Of a stretch of DNA of 27,479 nucleotides, positions 12,215-19,231 are shown one piece after another. Source of the stretch: a bacterium (GTDB lineage: Bacteria; Patescibacteriota; Minisyncoccia; UBA6257; 02-FULL-45-10c); contig JAUSKP010000012.1 of assembly GCA_030646555.1 (NCBI GenBank), positions 1-27,479 of the forward strand, written 5' to 3'. A program made the position numbers and the translations under genes. The notes beneath the pieces are model-generated. The model was not told where the DNA came from. It made no database searches and saw only the letters and a list, made by a program, of their open reading frames with translations. The first letter of the stretch is position 1. Every line of letters begins with the position of its first letter.

Positions 12215-13393
12215 TTATAATAGGTCTGCAAATTGTTTCTTGACCTCCCCAAAAGGAACTTCGTCAGAATCAGCAATTGGTTTTCCGTCTGGCACAACAA
12301 CATTAAATGGATTAATCAATCCTCCAAATTTGAGCATTTCGTAGTGCAAATGCGATCCGGTTGATTGTCCGGTAGATCCCACGTAGCCGATCACTTGGCC
12401 CTGCCTGACGCTAGCCCCCTTCTTAATGCCTCTAGCTAAGCTGGAAAGGTGCCCATAAACAGTGCTGTATGTATCGTTGTGCCTGACTTTTACCGAAATG
12501 CCATAAGCCCCATTCCATCCAGCCTGAATCACGGTTCCTTCGCCAATACTTACAACGGGAGTATTATAATTTGCCGCTAAATCAAGGGCTCGATGCGCGC
12601 CAACACCGCCCGTCACGGGATTGACTCTTTTGTAACTAAATCCTGAACTTATATATTTATACTGCAAAGGAGATTTTAAAAATACTTTCTGAAGAGACTT
12701 TCCATTCTCATCATAATACCCTTCTTTTCCGTCGCTATCTTTGAAGTAATAACCTAAGTATTCCTGTCCGGCATTATTGAATTTTGCCGCCAAAATCTTG
12801 CCCGGCATCGCATAATTGCCGTCTAAAAATCTTTTTTCATAAATCACTTTAAAACTATCGCCCTTTTGGATGTCTCCGACAAAATCTATCTGCCAAGCAA
12901 AAGCTTCCGCTAAAGCAATTGCCAATCTGTCGTCTAAGCCTTGGCTTACCATTGTTTCATACAAAGAAGAATCGATTACGCCTTCAGCCGTTGATGTTTC
13001 AATTTTATAATCAATTAATTTTTTCTCTGCCCGCCATTCTTCTGTAGTGGTAGAAATATTTTTTATGATCAATGTTTCTTCGGTGTCTATATCGTAATCC
13101 AATTCCTTCAAAACATTTGTCTCTTCATCAAACTTAAAAACCAATTCTTTACCGGCCCTAATAGAGCTCAAATCATAAATTCTTTTAGTGTCCTCAAGAA
13201 TAGCGCTGACGGTATCGGTGGCTACTCCTGCCTGGCTAGCTATAATACTAAAAGTAGAACCGGTCAGAATTTCTTTTTTAATGATTATGTCTTGGCTATT
13301 TTGAGCCGGATTTACGCTACCGGTCAAAAACATAAAAACCGAACCCACAACAAGTCCGGTAGCGGCTAAAATTTTTCCTAAAAATATAGGCAT
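12215..13393 (-). CDS. M23 family metallopeptidase (LytM-type), membrane-anchored
   Basis: The gene encodes 392 residues and is a likely peptidoglycan endopeptidase acting outside the cytoplasmic membrane. An N-terminal hydrophobic segment (ILAATGLVVGSVFMFLTG) acts as anchor or uncleaved signal. A LysM/OapA-like region follows (ILTGSTFSIIASQAGVATD, about 45-65), resembling MepM-type proteins. The M23 domain is near the C-terminus: GAHRALDLAA (first zinc His and Asp), VYGHLS, and GSHLHYEM (HxH), with GYVGSTGQSTGSHL typical of the fold. All the zinc ligands are present, so it should be active. It lies 26 bases downstream of the DUF5667 protein gene and is probably cotranscribed with it. No Shine-Dalgarno sequence is evident at the ATG. 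Confidence 0.9.
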   Translation of the reverse strand: MPIFLGKILAATGLVVGSVFMFLTGSVNPAQNSQDIIIKKEILTGSTFSIIASQAGVATDTVSAILEDTKRIYDLSSIRAGKELVFKFDEETNVLKELDYDIDTEETLIIKNISTTTEEWRAEKKLIDYKIETSTAEGVIDSSLYETMVSQGLDDRLAIALAEAFAWQIDFVGDIQKGDSFKVIYEKRFLDGNYAMPGKILAAKFNNAGQEYLGYYFKDSDGKEGYYDENGKSLQKVFLKSPLQYKYISSGFSYKRVNPVTGGVGAHRALDLAANYNTPVVSIGEGTVIQAGWNGAYGISVKVRHNDTYSTVYGHLSSLARGIKKGASVRQGQVIGYVGSTGQSTGSHLHYEMLKFGGLINPFNVVVPDGKPIADSDEVPFGEVKKQFADLL

Positions 13394-13419
13394 ATGTTAA
13401 AAACTACAACAAAAACATT

Positions 13420-15429
13420 CTAATAGCCAGAGGTATTTGATGTTGACGGAACAACTGAGCTGCCTCCGCCACTGGTCGTTGAAGGCAAAACAGGGGCAAC
13501 GGAAGATCCTGGCTTGCACTCGCCTCTATAATAAGCCCATTCTTCACATTTAGATCCATCATTGAAGATGCAAACTCCATATTGGCCTCCATCAGCGCTG
13601 GTTATAATTTGTTCTTTATACCCTTGTTTAACACAATAAACTGAAGCTGGATTGGCGATGCCAACACCAACAGATGTATTAGTTGTAGAAATAGACGTTG
13701 TCGTTTCACTTGTTGTTTCTAATGGTTTTATACAAATACTATATGCCTTATTGCTCCTATCTTCTTTCAAGCCATAACAACATACCCTTGTAATTGGTCC
13801 GGCCAATGCATCTCGGTTAACTCTTTCATTTTCTTTTCCACATTCTTCTTTAACTGCAGTTTCTGTACTAGAAACGCTTGTTGTTGTTGTTTTTGCGCAT
13901 TCGCCCCTATAAACTATCCCTACTCCGCTTGCTTGGGCATCCGCCTCTCCGCATCCATAAGTTTTTCCATCAGTCCCGCAAACCGGATCATAACGCAAAC
14001 ATTTTATAGAAGATCCGCCGCTGGTAGATGAAGTCGGGGTGACAGCTGAACCGGAACCACTGCTCTCTCCGGGACACTTTGTAAATTCACAATTAGGACC
14101 AGTACGGCTAACATATGAACCATCGGAGCAGAGCTTGGCTTCTTGAGTACAAAAAACCTTTTCTGTTGGTTTTATTGTTCCGGTAGAAACGGGCTGACTG
14201 GAACATTTCTCTAATTCTTTTTTAACAGTTTCAAGTTTTGCGTTGTAATCTTTCTCTGAAATTTCCCCTCTCTTAAACATCGCTTCCAGATTAGCCGGAT
14301 ATTTCTTAAGAAATTCACAATTTGAAACCGGCGTCTCTTTTTGAACAGGAACAGCTATTGTCGGCTGCGGCTGCTGCTTATTTATACACTGTTCCAATTC
14401 TTTCTTAATAAATCCGTATTTAAGATTGTATTGCTCTTCGGTCAATGCGCCAGATTTCACATTAGCTGTAAGCTGTTCCAAAGATCGCTTCAATGAATCA
14501 CAAACCGAAACAACTAAAGCCGAACCGCTACCGCCGACTGCTTTTATGCTTGGAATAAATACTTTTGAAGGTAATTGTTTTACTGTTACCGCCCTCTGAA
14601 CCGAATCACCTGAAGGAATTTCCTTAATCAACTGCTGCGCGGCGGCAGATCCGGATGCATCGGTAACTTGCTGGATGTTCTCATTTAGCTTTTTAGTAAG
14701 ATTTTCCTGAACTTTAAGAAGGGCTGGCTTAGCCGCTTCGGGCGCCCTTGCTTCAATATTGGTAATTATTTCAAGCGAACGCACATGCTTCAATTCACTG
14801 CCCTTTGAATCAATGAGCGCATTCTGTAATTTATTTACAAAATCCGTCGGGTTATCTTGAATGGCGGTTGCGGCTGATTCATCAATTTTTAATTTTGCGG
14901 AATCAACAGCGTTTTTAACATCAACGCTATCACTTGCCTTACTGCCTATTTCATCCAAAACCTTCTGGTGAGAAACAACATCGGTAGCAACTGAATTCAT
15001 TAATATCTCAAACCCAGGAGTTGTTGAAGCAGTTGTTTGTAAAGATTCCAAACTTGACCTTACTCTTTCTTGCGCTGCCTGATAATTTACTACGCCCTTA
15101 GCAATAGCATTATTGTCATTCGGCGCAATTTCTTGAATTTTTTTAGCTTCGGCAACTTTTTCATTGGCTATTTTAACTTCTAATTGAGCCTTGGCCACGG
15201 GATTGAAAGTAAAAACCCTTTGAACATTTCTGCCAAATTCCTTAAAGAAATAAAACGGATTAGTAGGTAAAAGCCCGGGATTAGACACCCCTAAATCAGA
15301 CGTTGTGACGCTTTCTGCTTGCTGAACAGCCTGAACATCTAATGCAACTGTATCTGTGGCTGTTTGACCAAAAACAACGCCAGCTATCATAAACCCGACC
15401 AAAGAAAACAAAACAATAGCTTTTTTCAT
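13420..15429 (-). CDS. Secreted multidomain protein: DUF5667, paired-Cys helical repeats, Kazal-like and DUF333-like domains
   Basis: The gene encodes 669 residues from ATG 15429; an in-frame ATG at 15438 lies inside the upstream element. A signal peptide spans 1-24 (MKKAIVLFSLVGFMIAG...). The DUF5667 region (about 45-150) contains LLPTNPFYFFKEFGRNVQR and FNPVAKAQLEVKIANEKVAE. After a helical stretch come two similar units of about 40 residues, each bounded by cysteines: CDSLKRSLEQL...KKELEQC and CEFLKKYPANL...KKELEKC. Next are a Cys-rich module (CTQEAKLCSDGSYV), a Kazal-type protease-inhibitor-like module (CLRYDPVCGTDGKTYGCGEA), another Cys module (ITRVCCYGLKEDRS), and a DUF333-like module (ANPASVYCVKQGY, then YGVCIFNDGSKCEEWAYYRG). 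The tail is Ser/Thr/Gly-rich. It is probably a surface protein. The role is unknown; protease inhibition is only suggested by the Kazal-like module. Confidence 0.85.
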   Translation of the reverse strand: MKKAIVLFSLVGFMIAGVVFGQTATDTVALDVQAVQQAESVTTSDLGVSNPGLLPTNPFYFFKEFGRNVQRVFTFNPVAKAQLEVKIANEKVAEAKKIQEIAPNDNNAIAKGVVNYQAAQERVRSSLESLQTTASTTPGFEILMNSVATDVVSHQKVLDEIGSKASDSVDVKNAVDSAKLKIDESAATAIQDNPTDFVNKLQNALIDSKGSELKHVRSLEIITNIEARAPEAAKPALLKVQENLTKKLNENIQQVTDASGSAAAQQLIKEIPSGDSVQRAVTVKQLPSKVFIPSIKAVGGSGSALVVSVCDSLKRSLEQLTANVKSGALTEEQYNLKYGFIKKELEQCINKQQPQPTIAVPVQKETPVSNCEFLKKYPANLEAMFKRGEISEKDYNAKLETVKKELEKCSSQPVSTGTIKPTEKVFCTQEAKLCSDGSYVSRTGPNCEFTKCPGESSGSGSAVTPTSSTSGGSSIKCLRYDPVCGTDGKTYGCGEADAQASGVGIVYRGECAKTTTTSVSSTETAVKEECGKENERVNRDALAGPITRVCCYGLKEDRSNKAYSICIKPLETTSETTTSISTTNTSVGVGIANPASVYCVKQGYKEQIITSADGGQYGVCIFNDGSKCEEWAYYRGECKPGSSVAPVLPSTTSGGGSSVVPSTSNTSGY

Positions 15430-15567
15430 CCCACACATAACAAAGATCTGAAAGCGAGGCTTTCTTGCTCCTTGTTTTTATTAATTATTATTTAAAACGA
15501 CCTTACTACTTGTTAATTTTGAATCCACACATACAGATTAATTATCTTTGTTATGTGTGGGATTCAT
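15425..15567. mobile_element. MITE-like element with 20 bp perfect inverted repeats inserted at the DUF5667 gene start codon
   Basis: ATCCCACACATAACAAAGAT (15428-15447) is the exact reverse complement of 15544-15563. Just outside lie TTCAT (15425-15429) and TTCAT (15563-15567). On the coding strand this direct repeat is ATGAA, the start codon and the next two bases of the gene. The tip CCCACAC matches CCCGCAC of the element at 4071-4192. Inside are GAAAGC (15450-15455)/GCTTTC (15459-15464) and a partial third copy of the arm (ATCCACACATA, near 15530). That copy could pair with the 15544-15563 arm in place of the arm at the start codon. There is no coding capacity. Confidence 0.72.
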
Positions 15568-15606
15568 ATATAAAACAAGTTAATTTACCCTTCTGACCTT
15601 GTTATA

Positions 15607-15635
15607 AGTATACCATTTTGCCCTACCTCTATAAA
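15607..15635 (-). promoter_or_regulatory. Candidate promoter for the DUF5667-M23 pair
   Basis: On the minus strand TTTATA (15635-15630) is followed after 17 bases by TATACT (15612-15607), with TGG directly before the -10. It overlaps the stop codon of the Sua5 gene and lies upstream of the inserted element. Confidence 0.45.
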
Positions 15636-16282
15636 TAGGCGTTAATACTCACTGCCCCTTCCCTTATTAGCGCTACCTTTCCTCTGTTAATCTCAATAAG
15701 CGTTGAAGGCAATGACTTCTTGGTTCCGAGGTCAATATAAAATTCAATTCTGCTTTTGAAGTATTTTGCAGCTTCTTTTATGGTTTTTGCCGGCTTATAG
15801 CCCTCCCAATTCGCGCTTGGCGCCACTAATGGACCGGTCTTTTTAATAAAATTAATCAATTTTTTATTCTTTGGAAAGCGAAAAGCCAAAGAATTGGCGC
15901 CCCTATGAAGATATGAAAATTTATTATTTTTACAAGGCCCTCCTTCGCATAAAGCTCCCTCCTTTGCGGGGCTTCGGACGGGCAAGTCGGATGGGCAAGG
16001 TAAAATAACGCTTACTTTACCTGGCCAAATTTTTGATAAGATTATTTTAGTTTGCAAACCTATATTTATTCCAAACAATTTTAAATCGTCAACCGAACTG
16101 ATCAGAATGATCATCGGCTTTTTAAAATCACGCTTACGAAGTTTATATATATGTTCTACTGTCTTTTTATTCAATGCCGAACCGACTATTCCATATATAG
16201 TATCAGTTGGAATAACGCCAACACCGCCGCTTTTTAAAATTTCGGCTAGTTTTAAATTAAAACTTTTAAATACCTCGCTCAT
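15629..16282 (-). CDS. Threonylcarbamoyl-AMP synthase (TsaC/YrdC/Sua5 family)
   Basis: Makes threonylcarbamoyl-AMP from threonine, bicarbonate and ATP, the first step of the t6A modification at position 37 of ANN-decoding tRNAs. It has 217 residues. Motifs: GGVGVIPTDTIYGIVGSA near the N-terminus, then KLRKRDFKKPMIILI (the KxR...KP motif), WPGKVSVIL, LAFRFPKNK, LVAPSANWEG (the SAN motif) and STLIEINRGKVALIREGA. It lacks the extra Sua5 C-terminal domain, so it is TsaC-like in length. Between VILPC and LHRGANSLAFR it carries an insertion of about 22 residues (SDLPVRSPAKEG, then ALCEGG), encoded by a palindromic repeat shared with gatB. It starts 11 bases after the enolase stop, suggesting cotranscription. 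Confidence 0.9.
   Translation of the reverse strand: MSEVFKSFNLKLAEILKSGGVGVIPTDTIYGIVGSALNKKTVEHIYKLRKRDFKKPMIILISSVDDLKLFGINIGLQTKIILSKIWPGKVSVILPCPSDLPVRSPAKEGALCEGGPCKNNKFSYLHRGANSLAFRFPKNKKLINFIKKTGPLVAPSANWEGYKPAKTIKEAAKYFKSRIEFYIDLGTKKSLPSTLIEINRGKVALIREGAVSINAYL
15936..16000. repeat. Palindromic repeat in frame in the Sua5 gene, same family as gatB 4671-4728
   Basis: The plus strand contains, in order, CCCTCCTTCGC, GCTCCC, CCTTTGC, CGGGCAAGTCGG and GGGCA. This aligns with gatB 4671-4728 in the same orientation and frame, so both proteins carry DLP... and SPAKEG. Confidence 0.72.
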
Positions 16283-16293
16283 AAGAATCCGCG

Positions 16294-17496
16294 CTAATTA
16301 TACAGCCTAATAAGTTCATCAAACTTTACCAGCCTTTCTCTCGCCGGCGCTCCAATTTTTACCGCGTCAACATTGCCGGCCTTGGCTAAATGGATTATGA
16401 ATGTATCTTCCGTCTCTCCGGATCTGTGGGAAACTATGGTTTTCAAGCCATTTTCCTGCGCTACTCTTATGGCTTGGCAAGCTTCTGAAACTGTCCCTAT
16501 CTGGTTCGGCTTAATTATCACTCCGCTTATCATCTTCTCTTTAGAAAACTTTTCAATAAGTTCCGGATTAGTCACGGTGAGGTCATCCCCGACCACCCAT
16601 TTATCCGGACATTTAGCATTAAATTCCTTAAAACCATTAAAGTCCTCTTCGTCAAAAGGATCTTCAACGGACATCAATAAATTAGAATGGGCCAAATAAT
16701 CCAATAATACTTGATTCAATTTTTCAGAAGATATTTCGTTTCCTCCGAAAGTATATTTGCCCTCTTTATAAAAATTGGAGGCTGCAACATCCAGCGCCAA
16801 AGAAAAAGATTTTTTGGACTCTTCCGCCGCCAACAATTCTTCCATAATTTTTATAGGTTCAAAATTACTTTCAAAATTTATAGCATAGCCGCCCTCATCT
16901 CCAATAATTATTTTTTCAAGTTTATATTTCGTCTTTAATAATTCTCCCAATTTTTTATAAAAACCAATCAAAGTTTTAATTGAAGCCACGTAGTCCTGAT
17001 CCTTAGAGTCAACTACCACCATATATTCTTGAATATCCAGATTGTTTCCGGCATGAGCGCCGCCATTTATCAGATTAGAAAATATCAAAGGCTTTTTTTT
17101 AATAATAAGCCCGCCCCAAAACTCCTCATTTAAAACTTGCCATAATTCTTTGTTTTCTTTGCGCGCCAAAGCTCTGGCGAAAGCCACGGAAATTCCAAGC
17201 ATTAAATTGCCGCCAAGCTTTTCTTTGTTTGCGGTTCCATCAAGACCGATCAAAAAATCGTCCAGATCCTTGATAGAATTAAAATTTTTATTGAATAATT
17301 CTTTTTTAACCAATTCATTCAAAACCTTTTCCGCTTCTTTAAAACTCAAAACAGCCGCTTCCCCTTTGCCTCGGCTTTTTCCGGAAGGAATTTGAGCCGA
17401 AAAAGAATTCAGTTTTTCATCTAAAACTTCCACTTCCAAAGTTGACTCACCTCTTGAATCGAATATTTCGTGAATTTTAATGTCTTCAAGTATCAT
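16294..17496 (-). CDS. eno: Enolase (phosphopyruvate hydratase), short divergent form
   Basis: Interconverts 2-phosphoglycerate and phosphoenolpyruvate. It has 400 residues against 420-435 usually. Key segments are present: NGGAHAGNNLDIQEYM (His and Glu), IIGDEGGYA (Glu), LALDVAASNFY (metal Asp), SVEDPFDEEDF (metal Glu), VGDDLTVTNP (metal Asp), IIKPNQIGTVSEA (base Lys), SHRSGETEDTFI. The loop that normally reads SGASTG-x-EA-x-ELRD is SGKSRGKGEAAVLS here. The serine is kept, but the loop is altered and the following ELRD is lost. The family call is firm; whether the kinetics are normal is unknown. No Shine-Dalgarno sequence is seen. A TATAAA box lies six bases before the ATG. The ldh gene is upstream on the same strand across a 15 bp inverted repeat. 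Confidence 0.93.
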   Translation of the reverse strand: MILEDIKIHEIFDSRGESTLEVEVLDEKLNSFSAQIPSGKSRGKGEAAVLSFKEAEKVLNELVKKELFNKNFNSIKDLDDFLIGLDGTANKEKLGGNLMLGISVAFARALARKENKELWQVLNEEFWGGLIIKKKPLIFSNLINGGAHAGNNLDIQEYMVVVDSKDQDYVASIKTLIGFYKKLGELLKTKYKLEKIIIGDEGGYAINFESNFEPIKIMEELLAAEESKKSFSLALDVAASNFYKEGKYTFGGNEISSEKLNQVLLDYLAHSNLLMSVEDPFDEEDFNGFKEFNAKCPDKWVVGDDLTVTNPELIEKFSKEKMISGVIIKPNQIGTVSEACQAIRVAQENGLKTIVSHRSGETEDTFIIHLAKAGNVDAVKIGAPARERLVKFDELIRLYN

Positions 17497-17502
17497 ATGT
17501 AT

Positions 17503-17508
17503 TTTATA
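17503..17508 (-). promoter_or_regulatory. Possible -10 box close to the enolase ATG
   Basis: TATAAA (17508-17503) lies six bases before ATG 17496, with no Shine-Dalgarno sequence and no clear -35. This fits a leaderless start, but the region is AT-rich so chance is possible. Confidence 0.3.
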
Positions 17509-17521
17509 TATTTGTATATAA

Positions 17522-17575
17522 TGACCTCCGAGGACCTAAAATTCGGGGATTTAATATCTTGGTCCTCGGAGGTCA
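17522..17575. repeat. 15 bp perfect inverted repeat between ldh and eno
   Basis: TGACCTCCGAGGACC (17522-17536) and GGTCCTCGGAGGTCA (17561-17575) are exact reverse complements with a 24-base spacer. Each arm also contains the short palindrome CCTCCGAGG. There is no T run, so a simple terminator is unlikely; it may be a short repeat element or an mRNA processing hairpin. Confidence 0.6.
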
Positions 17576-17581
17576 AGAAAA

Positions 17582-18589
17582 TCATAACTTTACTTCAATA
17601 AATTCCCCGCCCGATTCAAATCCTTTGATATTTTCTACGGTAGTATTCAAAATTCTTTGCAAGGCCTCCTCTGTATTAAAGGCATTGTGCGGAGTGATAA
17701 GAACATTCGGCATTTCCATTAAAATATGGTCGTAAAGCATATTCTTCACCACATCTTCTTTTAGACGGGTCTGCGTCAAATAATTCAATTCGTCTTTCAC
17801 TTCGCCTTCGTCTTCCAAAACATCGGTGGCGTATCCGGCTAAAATTCCTTTTTTAAGCGCAACGATCAAGGTTTCGGTCTGCACGATTGCTCCGCGCGCC
17901 GTATTCACCAGATACGCGCCTTTTTTAATAAGCTGAAAGTTATTTTCATTGATCAAGTGGTGAGTGCTTGGATTATAAACGGCGTGGATAGAAATAATAT
18001 CGGAACTTTTTAACAGATCTTCCAAGGAAACGTATTGAAAACCCATTTCCGCCGCGGCTTTCGCGTCCGGATACGCGTCAAAAGCGATAACGTTCATTCC
18101 GAAGCCTTGGGCGATCTTTGCCGATTCTTTTCCAATTTTACCCATTCCGATCACGCCCAAAGTTTTTCCCTTGATATCCATTCCCCTTAATCCGGCCAAG
18201 GAAAAATCTCCATTTTCTTTTATCCGGTCTATCGCCTGGTAAGTTTTTCTGGTCAGATTCAAAAGCAGACTGAACGCGTATTCAGCGACTGTATTCATTC
18301 CATAATTTGGAACATAGGCAACTTTTATTCCCCTCTCCTTGCAGTAAGTAATATCAATATGATCAAAACCCGTAGAACGCGTAGTGATAAATTTCAAATT
18401 CGGAAATTGGCTTAAAACTTCTTTATTTAAAACGGAGTTTACGAAAACACAAACTACTTCAAAATCTTTTTGAAGCGGAACATTAAGCGATTCCAATTTG
18501 TCTTTGCTTAAAAATAATTCGTCCTTAGGAAAATTTTCCTGCAAAACTTTATTTTCCCAGCCCTCCAATTCAAAAAATGCTATTTTCAT
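17582..18589 (-). CDS. D-isomer 2-hydroxyacid dehydrogenase, D-lactate dehydrogenase-like
   Basis: Probably reduces pyruvate to D-lactate with NADH, which regenerates NAD+. It has 335 residues from ATG 18589. The longer reading from 18607 begins inside a repeat and is not preferred; MKIAFFELEGWE is a typical LDH-type start. Motifs: RSTGFDHIDI, AEYAFSLLL, the Rossmann glycine motif GVIGMGKIG (about residue 150), LVNTARGAIV (catalytic Arg), YATDVLEDEG (Glu) and ITPHNAFNT (catalytic His with the NAF[NY]T that marks D-LDH types). A related hydroxyacid substrate cannot be excluded. An extended -10 box (18698-18690) would make the 18601-18673 repeat part of its leader. Confidence 0.9.
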   Translation of the reverse strand: MKIAFFELEGWENKVLQENFPKDELFLSKDKLESLNVPLQKDFEVVCVFVNSVLNKEVLSQFPNLKFITTRSTGFDHIDITYCKERGIKVAYVPNYGMNTVAEYAFSLLLNLTRKTYQAIDRIKENGDFSLAGLRGMDIKGKTLGVIGMGKIGKESAKIAQGFGMNVIAFDAYPDAKAAAEMGFQYVSLEDLLKSSDIISIHAVYNPSTHHLINENNFQLIKKGAYLVNTARGAIVQTETLIVALKKGILAGYATDVLEDEGEVKDELNYLTQTRLKEDVVKNMLYDHILMEMPNVLITPHNAFNTEEALQRILNTTVENIKGFESGGEFIEVKL

Positions 18590-18600
18590 AATTATCTTTT

Positions 18601-18673
18601 TTGTCATTGCGAGTGCCGCCGAAGCAATCTATCTTTCCCGAGATTGCCACGTCGCAGACTCCTCACAATGACA
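18601..18673. repeat. 73 bp dispersed-type repeat with TTGTCATTG ends
   Basis: TTGTCATTGCGAG (18601-18613) and CTCACAATGACAA (18661-18673) form terminal inverted repeats with one mismatch. The core GAAGCAATCT...AGATTGCCACGTCGC is of the kind found as a dispersed repeat in many bacterial genomes (TCATTGCGAG...CTCGCAATGAC). It lies in the ldh leader. Confidence 0.75.
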
Positions 18674-18689
18674 ATTATTTAATACTTTA

Positions 18690-18698
18690 ATTATAACA
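18690..18698 (-). promoter_or_regulatory. Extended -10 box upstream of ldh
   Basis: TGTTATAAT reads from 18698 to 18690, directly after the terminator-like hairpin of the Nudix gene. The predicted start is near 18683. Confidence 0.5.
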
Positions 18699-18726
18699 AA
18701 AAACGGCCTTTGATGCGGCTGTTTTT
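18699..18726. terminator. Terminator-like hairpin after the Nudix gene
   Basis: AAAAACGGCC (18699-18708) pairs with GGCTGTTTTT (18717-18726), loop of eight bases. One pair is G-U on the plus strand and A-C on the minus strand, so it is weaker in the direction of the Nudix gene, whose stop is at 18739. Confidence 0.5.
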
Positions 18727-18738
18727 ATGAATATATTT

Positions 18739-19227
18739 TTATTTAAATCTTTGCCACTCAAGTCTTTTGCCCTGCTTCCTATATTCCAACATCATCAACT
18801 CGTCCCAAATACCATCCAAAAGATCGTATTTTTTCGCCTCCTCAACATCCACCCAGGCGAATTGATCGCATTCGTCTTCTTTGAGCTTAACCTCGCCGGA
18901 TGCATAGTCCGCCGAACAAGAAATAATCAAAGATGGCGCTCCGTCCGGATGCACTATCGCCATACTTGTAATGTAATCGATATTCTTCACTTCCAGTCCG
19001 GCCTCTTCTTTCACTTCCCGACGCAAAACTTTTTCAATGATGTTATACCAGCAGCTTTCCGAATCCTTAGGCATATCCATATAATCATGCGTTTCCAACT
19101 TTCCTCCCGGCACAGTCCATTTCCCGGGTGATCTCTTCTTCTGCATAGACCGCCTAGTTATCAGATATTTGCCGTCTTTTATAATGATGGCCGTGATCGC
19201 CACTTCGTGAAGATATTGATTTTCCAT
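18739..19227 (-). CDS. Nudix hydrolase
   Basis: The gene encodes 162 residues from ATG 19227, which is four bases past the ppsA stop; a TTG at 19254 overlapping ppsA is a weaker alternative. Nudix proteins hydrolyse nucleoside diphosphates linked to another group, often as housecleaning enzymes. The catalytic helix RREVKEEAGLEV matches REVxEExG. The preceding part GKWTVPGGKLE is present, but about 14 extra residues (HDYMDMPKDSESCW) replace the usual G-E segment of the Nudix box. A C-terminal EDECDQFAWVDVEEA is typical of the fold. The substrate is unknown. Close spacing suggests cotranscription with ppsA. Confidence 0.87.
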   Translation of the reverse strand: MENQYLHEVAITAIIIKDGKYLITRRSMQKKRSPGKWTVPGGKLETHDYMDMPKDSESCWYNIIEKVLRREVKEEAGLEVKNIDYITSMAIVHPDGAPSLIISCSADYASGEVKLKEDECDQFAWVDVEEAKKYDLLDGIWDELMMLEYRKQGKRLEWQRFK

Positions 19228-19231
19228 AGTT

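Noticed and set aside
18605..18607. ATG 18607 as the ldh start
   Set aside because: It is part of the TTGTCATTG repeat end. ATG 18589 gives the standard MKIAFFELEGWE start.
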